From an uncultured Clostridia bacterium (GTDB taxonomy: Bacteria; Bacillota; Clostridia; Christensenellales; Borkfalkiaceae): DNA of 64,000 nt. The stretch covers positions 89,934 to 153,933 of the forward strand of contig CAJFQM010000003.1 in NCBI GenBank assembly GCA_904419075.1, written 5' to 3'. This document shows positions 16,958 to 26,609 of the stretch, in pieces (position 1 is the first letter of the stretch; each line of letters begins with the position of its first letter). Below the pieces are notes generated by a model. The model had not been told where the DNA came from, made no database searches, and was given only the letters and a program-made list of their open reading frames with translations. The position numbers and the translations under genes were made by a program.

Positions 16958-17182
16958 TTATTTTTCGCGCGACGGGCTCTCTTCTCCCCGATATTCGAGG
17001 ATATCCCCCGGCTGGCAGTCAAGCGCCTTGCAGATAGCGTCCAGCGTCGAAAACCGAATCGCGCTGATTTTCCCCGTCTTGATTTTCGACAGATTGACGT
17101 TCGCCACGCCGACCTTTTCCGAAAGTTCGTTCAAAGACATTTTCCTGTCCGCCATAACCCTGTCCAATCGTAAAATAATCAT
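16958..17182 (-). CDS. Small XRE-type HTH regulator (YozG-like)
   Basis: A 74-aa Cro/C1-type HTH protein with nothing beyond the DNA-binding domain: RLDRVMADRKMSLNELSEKV, then VANVNLSKIKTGK as the recognition helix region, then LDAICKALDCQPGDILEY. Its ATG overlaps the stop of the DUF2975 membrane gene (TTATGA), so the two are coupled. Pairs of a DUF2975 protein with a YozG-like regulator are common in Firmicutes. The targets are unknown; control of the pair itself is likely. Confidence 0.9.
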   Translation of the reverse strand: MIILRLDRVMADRKMSLNELSEKVGVANVNLSKIKTGKISAIRFSTLDAICKALDCQPGDILEYRGEESPSREK

Positions 17183-17832
17183 AACGTCTCGTCCGCTTCC
17201 TTCTGCAACTTTGCGCCGTATTCAAAAATATACGCGACCAAAAGGAGCACGAGAGAGACGAATATGCCGCCCGCATTCCAAGAAACCCCGAGCATAAAAC
17301 TCCCGAACAGTATTCCGAGCGTCGCCTTTCCCGTGAGAACGGAGAGAACCGACCATGCGAGGAGCAGGAACGCCGTGACTTTCAGATAGCGGATGCAGGG
17401 CTTACAGAACGGCGAGCTGTTCTTTTCGAGCATTTTCCCGAATTTGGAAATGAGCAGGAACACGACCCCGTAAACCGTCGCGGTCAGAGCCCCGACAAAC
17501 ACGGCGAGCGCGAGCAATTTCGTCATCGGAATATTTTTCATCTCTCCCGACCCGAATTCGACGAGAAGAGAATTTCCCTCCCCCGTCACCACGCCGCCGG
17601 GCAGATCCTCCGCGATGCTTTGCAAGAGTTTTTCAAACGCGGATAACGAGGTGGATATACCCACGCTTCCGTTCAGTCCGACGGAAATTTGCAGCCAGTC
17701 CTCCGGCACGACGGCGAGAAGCAACGCGCCGAAAAATCCGACGCCGCAGCCGACGATCGTCAAAATCCCCAAAATCAAGGTGACGATTTTCACGACCTTG
17801 CCTATCTTTTGAATCTTTTTTACTTCTTCCAT
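17179..17832 (-). CDS. DUF2975-like membrane protein
   Basis: 217 aa from the ATG at 17832 (behind GGGAG). A longer frame to 17898 would begin inside the -35 box of the promoter, so the downstream start is preferred. Four hydrophobic helices are visible: about residues 17-40 (IVTLILGILTIVGCGVGFFGA), near 115-140, near 160-180 and near 185-210. A ~65-residue outside loop between helices 1 and 2 includes EDLPGGVVTGEGNSLLVEFG. The layout and the HTH partner match DUF2975 proteins, whose function is unknown. Confidence 0.8.
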   Translation of the reverse strand: MEEVKKIQKIGKVVKIVTLILGILTIVGCGVGFFGALLLAVVPEDWLQISVGLNGSVGISTSLSAFEKLLQSIAEDLPGGVVTGEGNSLLVEFGSGEMKNIPMTKLLALAVFVGALTATVYGVVFLLISKFGKMLEKNSSPFCKPCIRYLKVTAFLLLAWSVLSVLTGKATLGILFGSFMLGVSWNAGGIFVSLVLLLVAYIFEYGAKLQKEADETL

Positions 17833-17869
17833 AAACTTAAACTGTCTCCCGATTTCGTTTTGTGGGTAC

Positions 17870-17898
17870 AGTATAGCATAGAATTTTATGTATGTCAA
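17870..17898 (-). promoter_or_regulatory. Promoter of the DUF2975-HTH pair
   Basis: TTGACA (17893-17898), 17 bp ending TGC (extended -10), TATACT (17870-17875). It overlaps the first codons of the longest frame and so decides the start at 17832. Confidence 0.87.
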
Positions 17899-17934
17899 CT
17901 ATTTTTTAATGTTTTCCGTTAAAAATTTTATGTT

Positions 17935-18318
17935 TTAATCGTGATGCACATTCACGGCGACGATGCCGCTCAAAGCGCCCGCGACGGCGCCGAAGGCGAG
18001 TTCGGCCAAGATCAGCCAGGAAAGGGAGAAATCGCCGCCGACCATGGCGAACACGAGATAGGTGAGCATGACGGTAAGAATCCCCGCAAAGAGTCCTTTG
18101 AGCCAGCCCTTTTCGCCGCGGAGCGCAAAGAAGCAGCCGAAGAGGATGGCGAGCGCTTTGATGCACTGATTGACGGGCTTAATGACAGACTCGGAGAGGG
18201 ACGCGAATTTGAGAACGAGAGAGAAGATAAGGACGGCCGCAAGGCAGAAGAGGACAGAGAGCAGGACGGCCTTGGCGATCTGAACGAGATGAGCGGCCAA
18301 AGAATTTTCCGATTGCAT
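17935..18318 (-). CDS. TIGR04086-type small membrane protein
   Basis: 127 aa with four membrane helices (about residues 15-37, 49-63, 70-90 and 97-118) and a short polar tail (VNVHHD). Length, topology and position between yajC and the SCIFF genes match the TIGR04086 family, regularly found beside scfA/scfB in Clostridia. No biochemical role is known. Its ribosome site GGAGG lies inside the 3' arm of the upstream terminator hairpin (18328-18374), which may hide it. Confidence 0.8.
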   Translation of the reverse strand: MQSENSLAAHLVQIAKAVLLSVLFCLAAVLIFSLVLKFASLSESVIKPVNQCIKALAILFGCFFALRGEKGWLKGLFAGILTVMLTYLVFAMVGGDFSLSWLILAELAFGAVAGALSGIVAVNVHHD

Positions 18319-18321
18319 GAT

Positions 18322-18374
18322 AAAAAAGACACCTCCGCATAGGATATTTCGGTATTATCCTATGCAAAGGCGTC
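18322..18374 (-). terminator. Strong terminator after yajC that contains the next gene's ribosome site
   Basis: Minus-strand arms of 19 nt (18356-18374 and 18328-18346) pair fully with three G-U wobbles around a nine-base loop, followed by six T residues. The 3' arm holds GGAGG, 13 nt before the ATG at 18318. Confidence 0.9.
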
Positions 18375-18425
18375 CGTGTTTTAGAAGCGATTTGAAAAAA
18401 CGCAAATGAAACTTTATTTTCCGTG

Positions 18426-18923
18426 TCAGTCTTTGTTTTCCGTGTCTTGATTTTCGGAAACTTCGGTTTTTTCCTCGGCTTTTTCCTCGACGATTTCCGC
18501 AGAGGCGTCGTCGGCCTGAGCAGGCTGCTGAGCGGTCTCTTCGGACTGTTCGGGAGGGAGTTCGGCCTTTTCGGTCTTTTTCGCCGTCGCATCCGTCTGA
18601 TAGACAGCCTGTTTGTCGAATTTGAGGTAAGATTTTCCGGTCGCTTCCGTACCCGTTTCGAGAATGAACGTATTGTCTTCGGGATTGACCTCCACGACGA
18701 TACCGCAGACGCCGCCGATCGTCTTTACTTTATTGCCGGGCTGAATGGCATCCAGCATTTCCTGCGTTTCTTTCTGTCTCTTTTTGGCCGAACGGCTGTT
18801 GAGTACCATGAAAACGACGATGACGAGGACGAGGCCGATAATCAGCACCCAAGACATCCAGCCCGATCCGCCGCCGCTTGTCGAGCTTGAAGAAGTCGCC
18901 GAATCCAATAAATTAAACAGCAT
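18426..18923 (-). CDS. yajC: Preprotein translocase accessory subunit YajC
   Basis: 165 aa. A Ser/Gly-rich start (SSSSTSGGGSG) is followed by one membrane helix (about residues 24-41), the YajC block RSAKKRQKETQEMLDAIQPG then KVKTIGGVCGIVVEV, and a long acidic Gln/Glu/Ala tail from about residue 118. YajC associates with SecDF. The normal family length is near 100, so the ~45-residue acidic tail is an extension. It sits downstream of tgt as in many bacteria but has its own promoter here. Confidence 0.93.
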   Translation of the reverse strand: MLFNLLDSATSSSSTSGGGSGWMSWVLIIGLVLVIVVFMVLNSRSAKKRQKETQEMLDAIQPGNKVKTIGGVCGIVVEVNPEDNTFILETGTEATGKSYLKFDKQAVYQTDATAKKTEKAELPPEQSEETAQQPAQADDASAEIVEEKAEEKTEVSENQDTENKD

Positions 18924-18964
18924 AATTTTTCTCCTTACGATTGTTTCAAAGTTTTATATTTTAT

Positions 18965-18993
18965 ATGATACCCTTTTTTCGCGTTTTTGGCAA
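18965..18993 (-). promoter_or_regulatory. Probable promoter of yajC
   Basis: TTGCCA (18988-18993), 17 bp, TATCAT (18965-18970), 41 bp before the ATG. Confidence 0.65.
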
Positions 18994-19203
18994 GTATTTC
19001 TCTGTCGGATTATGACATTTTTTCATTTTTCACCCATTTTTCATTTGTTAAGCGAAAAATTTATCGGCATACTTGTTCCGCCGTGCTTTTTCCCGGTCGC
19101 AATCTCGTCGGATTTTTTCTTTTCCCCGATTCCCTAAAAACTTTCCGGCACCCTTTCGGGCTTTACGGAGACTGCAGCCTATTTTCCCGCCTTTTCCGGC
19201 GGC

Positions 19204-20355
<1,152 letters not shown>

Positions 20356-20368
20356 TCACTGTGTTTCT

Positions 20369-20424
20369 GCCGAGCATGCGTTTTTCTCGTGCCCGCGGTC
20401 AGCCGTGCATGCGTTTTTCCCGTG
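20369..20424. repeat. Two 23-bp near-identical direct repeats in the tgt leader
   Basis: Copies at 20369-20391 and 20402-20424 differ at two positions (core GCATGCGTTTTTC). Both lie in the transcribed leader of tgt. Confidence 0.8.
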
Positions 20425-20553
20425 TGCGGCATGTAGTGCGCAGAGCCCCTTTTTTTCGGCACACAGTGCCCGCGTGTATTACATCGGTTTTCCGATTTAT
20501 CGGCGTACGACATTGTATGATATCCGTATCCGATATTTTCCGACATTATCGAC

Positions 20554-20582
20554 ATTATACCATATCCGTTTGCGAAAAGCAA
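20554..20582 (-). promoter_or_regulatory. Promoter of tgt
   Basis: TTGCTT (20577-20582), 17 bp ending TGG (extended -10), TATAAT (20554-20559). Confidence 0.8.
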
Positions 20583-20603
20583 TTTTTCACCGCGGACAGA
20601 CGA

Positions 20604-20630
20604 AAAAAATCCTCCGGATTTCTCCGGAGG
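20604..20630 (-). terminator. Terminator of the MarR-ABC operon
   Basis: A perfect 8-bp stem CCTCCGGA/TCCGGAGG with a GAAA loop on the minus strand, followed by ATTTTTTT. Confidence 0.93.
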
Positions 20631-20645
20631 AAAGAACGGGCAAAA

Positions 20646-22616
20646 TCATTCAAGTTCGAACGCGCCCGTATAGAGCTGATAATAAACGCCCTTCTGCTCG
20701 ATGAGCTGTTCGTGCGTACCGCGTTCGATGATGCGGCCGTGGTCGAGGACCATGATGGCATTGGAGTTGCGCACGGTGGAGAGTCTGTGCGCGATGACGA
20801 ATACCGTACGGCCTTCCATGAGCTTATCCATACCGTCCTGTACGAGCGCTTCGGTATGCGTATCGATCGAGGAGGTAGCCTCGTCGAGAATCATGGCAGG
20901 CGTATCCGCCACGGCGGCGCGGGCGATGGACAAAAGCTGTCTCTGTCCCTGCGACAGATTCGCGCCGTTGTTGGTGAGCATGGTATTGTATCCTTCGGGC
21001 AGACGGCGGATAAAGTCGTCCGCATTCGCGAGTTTCGCGGCCGCGATACATTCTTCGTCCGTCGCGTCGAGACGGCCGTAGCGGATATTGTCCATGACCG
21101 TTCCCGTAAACAGGTTGGTATCCTGCAACACGATGCCTAAGGAGCGACGCAAATCCTTCTTGTTGATTTTGTTGATATTGATGCCGTCGTAACGGATCTT
21201 GCCGTCCGCGATGTCGTAGAAGCGGTTGATGAGGTTGGTAATGGTCGTTTTTCCCGCGCCCGTCGCACCTACGAACGCGATTTTCTGACCGGGCTTCGCA
21301 TAGAGGGAGACGTCGATGAGGACCTGTTTTTCGGGTACATATCCGAAATCGACGTGTTCCATGACGATATCCCCTTTCAGCTCGGTATACGTAACCGTGC
21401 CGTCGGCCTTGTGAAAATGTCTCCACGCCCAAAGATTGGTACGTTCGGGAGTTTCGACGAGATTGCCGTTTTCGTCCCTCTTCGCGTTTACGAGTGTGAC
21501 ATACCCCTCGTCGTGTTCGGGTTCCTCGTCCAGGAGGTCGAAGATACGCCCGACGCCCGCAAGTCCCATGGCGATCATGGACACCTGCTGAGAAGCCTGG
21601 TTTACGGTCTGAGTGAACTGTCTGGACATGCCGAGGAAAGCGAGCACGATACCGGCGGAAATGGGTCCGAGTCCGGTAAAGATACTGCTGATGCTTATAT
21701 TGGGAGCCCCCAAGGTCAGGAGCAATCCGCCGACGATGGCGAGGAGGACGTAAGTGAAATTACCGATATTGCTGAGAATGGGTCCCAAGACGTTACCGAA
21801 GATATGTGCCTTTTCGCTGTCGTGGAAAAGCTCTCCGTTGAGCTTATCGAAATCGCGTTTTGCGGCTTCCTCGTGCGTAAATACTTTTACGACCTTCTGG
21901 CCCTTCATGATTTCTTCGATAAAGCCTTCTTCCGCCGCGAGCGAACGCTGTTGCGCCACCATGTATTTGGAGCTGTTTCCGCCCACTTTCTTGACGACGG
22001 AGAACATGACGACGGAGCAAATGCCCACGACCAAGGTGAGCCAAAGACTGTACCAAAGCATCGTACAGACGCAGATCGTGACCGTCAAAGCGGCGGAAAA
22101 GAGAGTGGGAAGGCTTTGGCCGACGAGCTGACGCATGGCGTCGGTATCGTTGGTATAGGTACTCATGATGTCGCCGTGCGCATGCGTATCGAAGTATTTA
22201 ATGGGGAGAGATTCCATTCTGTTGAACATATCCTCGCGGAAATGACACAAAATCCCCTGCGTGACGACGGCCATGATCTGAGTATACAGGAAAGACGCGA
22301 CGACGGCCACGACGTAAAGCGAGCCCATCAGAGCGATAAGACTGATCAAAGCGCTCTTGACGGCATCCATTCCGTCGCTGATGCCGGGCGTGATGACGTT
22401 ATCGATGAGCCGCTGCATGAACACGGTGGAGATGAGTCCGCCGGCCGCGCTCAGAATCAAGCAGAAGAAGACGGCGATCAGCGCGCTCTTGTAATATTTG
22501 AAGATATATTTTAACAATCTTTTCAGGGTGCCTTTTTTGACGGTTCCCGCGGGGACTGCCATACCCCTGCCGCCGCGCATTTTCATGGGGCGGGAAGTAC
22601 TTTTTGCTTCAGCCAT
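20646..22616 (-). CDS. ABC exporter half-transporter with consensus ATPase site
   Basis: 656 aa. A type IV exporter membrane domain with six helices covers about residues 40-340, then a nucleotide-binding domain. Walker A is GATGAGKTT, the signature is LSQGQRQ, and Walker B is AMILDEATSSID with the catalytic Glu, followed by the H-loop AHRLS. A ~30-residue insert precedes the nucleotide-binding domain. It is the second gene of a pair; the stop of the first overlaps its ATG (TGATG). The pair resembles LmrC/LmrD, BmrC/BmrD and TM287/288 heterodimers, which export drugs or lipids. Confidence 0.93.
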   Translation of the reverse strand: MAEAKSTSRPMKMRGGRGMAVPAGTVKKGTLKRLLKYIFKYYKSALIAVFFCLILSAAGGLISTVFMQRLIDNVITPGISDGMDAVKSALISLIALMGSLYVVAVVASFLYTQIMAVVTQGILCHFREDMFNRMESLPIKYFDTHAHGDIMSTYTNDTDAMRQLVGQSLPTLFSAALTVTICVCTMLWYSLWLTLVVGICSVVMFSVVKKVGGNSSKYMVAQQRSLAAEEGFIEEIMKGQKVVKVFTHEEAAKRDFDKLNGELFHDSEKAHIFGNVLGPILSNIGNFTYVLLAIVGGLLLTLGAPNISISSIFTGLGPISAGIVLAFLGMSRQFTQTVNQASQQVSMIAMGLAGVGRIFDLLDEEPEHDEGYVTLVNAKRDENGNLVETPERTNLWAWRHFHKADGTVTYTELKGDIVMEHVDFGYVPEKQVLIDVSLYAKPGQKIAFVGATGAGKTTITNLINRFYDIADGKIRYDGININKINKKDLRRSLGIVLQDTNLFTGTVMDNIRYGRLDATDEECIAAAKLANADDFIRRLPEGYNTMLTNNGANLSQGQRQLLSIARAAVADTPAMILDEATSSIDTHTEALVQDGMDKLMEGRTVFVIAHRLSTVRNSNAIMVLDHGRIIERGTHEQLIEQKGVYYQLYTGAFELE

Positions 22617-24418
22617 CAGTCGTTACCTCCTTTGCCGGTCGCTCTCAAAGCGGCCGCCGCTTCGGATTCAGCCTTTTCGGACGCTTCGCTTTCGGGCGCT
22701 TTACCCTTTGTCTGTTCCTCGTAGATTTCGCGGTAAATATCGCTCGACTGCATGAGTTCTTCGTGCGTGCCGGAAGCGATGATTTTTCCGCCGTCCATGA
22801 CGAGGATTTTGTCTGCGCTTTCCACCGACGCGACGCGCTGAGCGATGATGATTTTCGTGGTATCCGGAATTTCTTCCACGAACGCTTTGCGGATGAGCGC
22901 ATCCGTCTTGGTATCGACCGCCGAAGTCGAATCGTCGAGAATGAGTACTTTGGGTTTTCTCAGAAGCGCGCGAGCGATACAGAGTCTCTGTTTCTGCCCG
23001 CCGGAGACGTTGGTTCCGCCCTGTTCGATGTAGGTGTCGTAGCCGTCGGGGAAGGAACGGACAAATTCGTCCGCCTGAGCCAATTTGCATACTCTTTCGA
23101 GTTCCTCATCGGAAGCATTGGGATTTCCCCAGCGAAGATTTTCCTTAATCGTGCCGGAGAAGAGGACGTTCTTTTGCAGAACGACGGCGACTTCGGTACG
23201 CAGGAAGTCGAGGTCATAATCTTTGACGTTGACGCCGCCGACATAGACGGCACCTTCGGTGGTGTCGTAGAGACGGGGAATCAGCTGAATGAGCGACGTT
23301 TTCGACGCGCCCGTGCCGCCGAGTATACCGACGGTCTCGCCGGGTTTAATATCGAGATTAATGTCGGACAGAGCGTATTTTTCCGCTTTTGCGGAATATT
23401 TGAAATTGACGTTATCGAAGCGGATGCTGCCGTCCTTCATTTCCTTAATGCCGTTTTCGGGGCTGACGAGGTCGGATTTCTGTTCGAGGACCTCCGTAAT
23501 ACGGCGCGCAGATTCTCCCGCCATCGTGATCATCGCGAACACCATGGCCAACATCATGAGGGAAGAAAGGATCTGAACCCCGTAAGTAATCATGGCGGAG
23601 AGATCCTGAGGTTCCATGGTGGAACCGCCCGCAGAGATAATGATTTTCGCCCCGAACCAGGAAACGAGAAGGGAAGCGAGATACATGGAGAACATCATGA
23701 CGGGCGAAACGAGCGCCATCAATCTTTCCGCTTTCGTAAAGTCGGTTTTTACTTCGCCGGAAATTTTGGCGAACTTCTGTTTTTCATAATCTTCGCGGAC
23801 GAAGGATTTGACGACGCGGATTCCGCCGACGTTTTCCTGAACGGAATTGTTCATAGCGTCGTATTTTTTGAAAATACGGCGGAAGAAAGGCATGACATAT
23901 ACCACGATGAGAACCATCACCACCAAAAGAATGGGCAGAATCGCGAGATAAATGAGTGCCAGAGTATGATTGATCGTAAAGCCCATGATGAACGAGAAAA
24001 TGAACATCAGGGGAACGCGCACCGCGATGCGGATGCACATCTGGAACGCCATCTGAACGTTGGAAACGTCCGTGGTGAGTCTCGTAACGAGAGAGGAGGA
24101 AGAAAACTTATCCACGTCCTTGAAGGAAAACTGCTGGACGGAATAAAACAAATCCTGTCTCAGATTTTTAGCAAAACCGCAGCTTGCCGTCGCGGCAAAT
24201 TTTCCGGCGAGAACACCGCCCGTCAGGGACAGAGCCGCCATGAGAATAAGGATCCCGCCGTATTTGAGAATGTGCGGCATATTTCCGACGCCGTCGATCA
24301 GCCTTGCCATGAACAACGGAATCAGGCATTCGCACACGACTTCGAGTATCATGCATACGGGGGTCAGTATCGCGTGTTTTTTATATTCGCGCACGCTTTT
24401 GACCAATGTCTTTACCAT
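22616..24418 (-). CDS. ABC exporter half-transporter with degenerate ATPase site
   Basis: 600 aa from the ATG at 24418 behind GGAGG; a GTG at 24466 gives 16 more residues but has no ribosome site. Six membrane helices are followed by a nucleotide-binding domain with Walker [10 protein letters not shown], signature VSGGQKQRL and Walker [13 protein letters not shown]. The catalytic Glu after Walker B is Asp here, the mark of the degenerate half in heterodimeric exporters, and the partner has the Glu. It follows a MarR regulator, so drug-responsive expression is likely. The substrate is unknown. The C-terminus is Ala/Glu-rich. Confidence 0.92.
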   Translation of the reverse strand: MVKTLVKSVREYKKHAILTPVCMILEVVCECLIPLFMARLIDGVGNMPHILKYGGILILMAALSLTGGVLAGKFAATASCGFAKNLRQDLFYSVQQFSFKDVDKFSSSSLVTRLTTDVSNVQMAFQMCIRIAVRVPLMFIFSFIMGFTINHTLALIYLAILPILLVVMVLIVVYVMPFFRRIFKKYDAMNNSVQENVGGIRVVKSFVREDYEKQKFAKISGEVKTDFTKAERLMALVSPVMMFSMYLASLLVSWFGAKIIISAGGSTMEPQDLSAMITYGVQILSSLMMLAMVFAMITMAGESARRITEVLEQKSDLVSPENGIKEMKDGSIRFDNVNFKYSAKAEKYALSDINLDIKPGETVGILGGTGASKTSLIQLIPRLYDTTEGAVYVGGVNVKDYDLDFLRTEVAVVLQKNVLFSGTIKENLRWGNPNASDEELERVCKLAQADEFVRSFPDGYDTYIEQGGTNVSGGQKQRLCIARALLRKPKVLILDDSTSAVDTKTDALIRKAFVEEIPDTTKIIIAQRVASVESADKILVMDGGKIIASGTHEELMQSSDIYREIYEEQTKGKAPESEASEKAESEAAAALRATGKGGND

Positions 24419-24523
24419 AACCGAATTTATATCCTCCAAAAATTGTTTTTTCTTTTTCTGATGCACCGCAATCCGCGGTTCGTTCTGCGCTTCGGGCGTT
24501 TCGGGAAACGCGCCTTTTCGGCG

Positions 24524-24946
24524 TCATTCCAGATTCTCGTAAATGCGTTGAAGGTAGCCCTTAAACTCGCGCCTTTCCTCGTCGGAAAATCCTTTCAGGA
24601 GCGTTTCCTCCGTTTTTCTCTGCCGGGCTTTCATTTTCCTGAACATTTCCTCCGCGGTCTCCGTGATGGACACGTTTTTCGCTCTGCGGTCGTTTTTGTC
24701 AGGTTCGGCACGCACAAACCCCTTTTCTTCGAGACGGAAAATGATTCCCGAAACGGTAGCGTGAGAAATATCGAAGTACCTCTCGATATCCCTGAGCGTA
24801 ACCTGTCCTTTTTTGCCGTAAGTATGCAGATACCAAAGAATTTTTCCTTGGGAAAAGGTAACTCCGCTCTCTTCGCGTTTATCGTTCGCTCTCCGTTCCA
24901 TCTTTTCACTGATTTTTTTCAGGAGCAATCCTATATGCGTTTCCAT
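24524..24946 (-). CDS. MarR-family transcriptional regulator
   Basis: 140 aa with a winged helix: GKILWYLHTYGKKGQVTLRD, then YFDISHATVSGIIFRLEEKG and a wing with DKNDRRAKNVSIT. MarR dimers usually repress their own operon and release DNA on binding small phenolic or drug-like ligands. The gene heads the operon with the two ABC half-transporters. A palindrome fills the -35/-10 spacer of its promoter, which fits autorepression. The ATG follows GAGGAACGCT. Confidence 0.93.
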   Translation of the reverse strand: METHIGLLLKKISEKMERRANDKREESGVTFSQGKILWYLHTYGKKGQVTLRDIERYFDISHATVSGIIFRLEEKGFVRAEPDKNDRRAKNVSITETAEEMFRKMKARQRKTEETLLKGFSDEERREFKGYLQRIYENLE

Positions 24947-25059
24947 AGCGTTCCTCTTTTTATCGCCCTTTCAAAATAATTTCCGATTGAAAATCATTCT
25001 CCGCGACAATGAAATTTCTGCCCGACGATTTTCCTCCGCAGTCTCAAAACAGTATACTT

Positions 25060-25088
25060 ATTATATGAAGCATGCTACATAAAGTCAA
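25060..25088 (-). promoter_or_regulatory. MarR-ABC promoter with embedded palindromic operator
   Basis: TTGACT (25083-25088), 17 bp, TATAAT (25060-25065) on the minus strand. The spacer contains a near-perfect 16-bp palindrome (25065-25080, ATGwAGCATGCTwCAT), the size and position expected of a MarR operator. Confidence 0.85.
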
Positions 25089-25114
25089 GCGTTTGAAAGG
25101 GGTAATTTATCATT

Positions 25115-25136
25115 TCACAAAACTTTCATTTTGTGA
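25115..25136. repeat. Inverted repeat TCACAAAA-N6-TTTTGTGA
   Basis: Perfect 8-bp arms in the intergenic region between the MarR operon and the XRE gene at 25231. It is a plausible operator for the neighbouring XRE protein; no T-tract follows in a way that would make it a terminator. Confidence 0.6.
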
Positions 25137-25177
25137 CAAAAACAGACAAAAAAGGAGGCTTGAAAATGAGGTAAAAT

Positions 25178-25216
25178 AAAAGAAAAAACTTACCGCGCGG
25201 CAAGGAGCGCGGTAAG
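25178..25216 (-). terminator. Perfect hairpin in front of the XRE gene, terminator-like on the minus strand
   Basis: A 10-bp stem CTTACCGCGC/GCGCGGTAAG (25189-25216). On the minus strand it is followed by TTTTTTCTTTT, a good terminator for transcripts arriving from the XRE cluster. On the plus strand it sits directly before the ribosome site of the gene at 25231. Confidence 0.7.
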
Positions 25217-25230
25217 AAAAGGAGAAAGAT

Positions 25231-25569
25231 TTGACAAACGGAAATTTTCCCCTGAGGTTGAAAGAAGCCATGGAGCGGAAGGGCGTAAACGGTCGGCAGC
25301 TGGCGGAGGGAACCGCCGTCACGGAAGCGACCGTCTCCCGCTATCTGAGCGGAGCGCGAAATCCCGAAAACTTTGAAATTCTGGCGTCGATCGCGCGATT
25401 TTTGGAAGTTTCGGCCGATTATCTTTTAGGTCTCACGAACAATCCTTATCGAAAAGGTTCCCTGCCCGAAGAAGTAAAAGAACTGCTCGCCCGATATTTA
25501 CGGGCGAGCGACGGCGACAAAAAAGTATTGTGGGCGCTTCTCGACAAATACGCGGACGAACCGTCTTAA
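25231..25569 (+). CDS. XRE-family HTH regulator
   Basis: 112 aa from a TTG start well spaced from AAGGAG. The HTH domain covers residues 7-62: LRLKEAMERKGVNGRQLAEG, VTEATVSRYLSGARNPENFE, and ends ASIARFLEVSADYLLGL. The C-terminal ~45 residues are helical and charged (SLPEEVKELLARYLRASDGD), likely for dimerisation. It faces the three minus-strand XRE genes to its right. No phage or plasmid functions lie nearby, so the target is unknown. Confidence 0.9.
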   Translation: MTNGNFPLRLKEAMERKGVNGRQLAEGTAVTEATVSRYLSGARNPENFEILASIARFLEVSADYLLGLTNNPYRKGSLPEEVKELLARYLRASDGDKKVLWALLDKYADEPS

Positions 25570-25592
25570 AGAGCGCGTTTTCCCCTCCCCTC

Positions 25593-25805
25593 TCAAAAAT
25601 AATCTTCCTTTAAGCCTAAAAGATAATCCGCAGATATACAAAAAGTAACAGCTATCTTTTTTAATGAATAATATCCAGGTACAACTTTTCCTTTTAACCA
25701 TTCACTGACCTGAGAGGGCTTTACTTCTATTGCTTCGGCAAAATTTTTTTGAGTAAGAGAGTTAATTTTCAAAAACTCCTGTAAAATTTCAGAAAACGAA
25801 TCCAT
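25593..25805 (-). CDS. Minimal XRE-family HTH protein
   Basis: 70 aa, a single HTH domain: SLTQKNFAEAIEVKPSQVSE, then WLKGKVVPGYYSLKKIAV, ending ISADYLLGLKEDYF. The ATG follows GGAGCTGCTATA. Its local base composition is more AT-rich than the flanking genes, which could mean later acquisition. The ADYLLGL ending is shared with the neighbouring regulators, suggesting a common origin. Convergent with the XRE gene at 25231-25569. Confidence 0.85.
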   Translation of the reverse strand: MDSFSEILQEFLKINSLTQKNFAEAIEVKPSQVSEWLKGKVVPGYYSLKKIAVTFCISADYLLGLKEDYF

Positions 25806-25892
25806 TATAGCAGCTCCAAAACAATTTTCACTGCCATTTTATCCCATTAAGGACCAATTAATCCCGACAACTTCCAAAACGGTAGCAGAAAA

Positions 25893-26327
25893 TCAATCTC
25901 TTCCGAGGAGGTGATCGACGGAGCAATCGAACAGATCCGCGAGCGCTTCGAGAGTATAAGCGGTAGGGTCGGACTTGCGCCATTTTTCCAAAGATTTGCC
26001 GTCAAAGCGGGAGAGTTGTTTCATTTTATAAATGGACATTTTGGCTTCTTTCATGATATGTCTCACGCAGAGATCAAAACGGCGAGGGGGAGCGGAATGT
26101 TTGGAAAACTGATTGTCGTCGCAGCGGCCGAGGAGGAAATCGAAGGTAGCCTCGAAGAAATCGGAGACTGCGATCAGATTGGAAAGTCGTATACTGCAAG
26201 CGTCGTTTTTCCAGCGATAGACAGTAGAAGAGCTCACGCCGAGCCGTTCGGCCAGACCTTTCGCCGTCAATTCTGTTTCAGACATCAGTTCTGCAAGTCT
26301 TTCCCCAAAGGTCCCCAGCTTTCCCAT
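25893..26327 (-). CDS. Regulator with two tandem XRE HTH domains
   Basis: 144 aa. HTH 1 covers about residues 5-67: GERLAELMSETELTAKGLAE, GVSSSTVYRWKND, ending ATFDFLLGR. HTH 2 covers about 84-144: CVRHIMKEAKMSIYKMKQLS, GKSLEKWRKSD, ending CSVDHLLGRD. Two HTH units joined by a short Ser/Pro/Arg linker could let one chain bind two half-sites. The second recognition helix is divergent (DGKSLEKWR). The gene at 26610-27050 has the same build. The ATG lies behind GAGGAGAGG. Confidence 0.85.
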   Translation of the reverse strand: MGKLGTFGERLAELMSETELTAKGLAERLGVSSSTVYRWKNDACSIRLSNLIAVSDFFEATFDFLLGRCDDNQFSKHSAPPRRFDLCVRHIMKEAKMSIYKMKQLSRFDGKSLEKWRKSDPTAYTLEALADLFDCSVDHLLGRD

Positions 26328-26531
26328 AACAGCCTCTCCTCTTTCGCATTTATTTTATTAATCTATTATGTTATTTTTGAAAAGAAAATTCAGTCGATTA
26401 TCATATAATCCATATACGCGTTTTTTACGCCTGTATCCCTTGAAAAATAAGGGAAAGAGGATAATTTGGGAAAGTTTTGTTTATAGGAAGAAAGCTCACC
26501 TCTACCCTGCCCGTCGAAAACGAAAAGAAGC

Positions 26532-26564
26532 AAAAAAAACGACCGCGCTTGAAAAGATGCGGTC
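26532..26564 (-). terminator. Terminator of the tandem-HTH gene at 26610-27050
   Basis: Minus-strand stem GACCGC/GCGGTC (26541-26564) with a 12-base loop, followed by GTTTTTTTT. Confidence 0.8.
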
Positions 26565-26609
26565 AATTTGAAATCTCCTTTGTGTTAAACTTTATTCGGA
26601 ATGTAGAGT

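Noticed and set aside
20425..20550. preQ1 riboswitch in the tgt leader
   Set aside because: The conserved preQ1 aptamer sequences are not found; the leader has other repeats instead.
22604..24979. 791-codon open frame on the plus strand opposite the ABC transporter genes
   Set aside because: It mirrors conserved ABC and MarR genes; no family features and no promoter.
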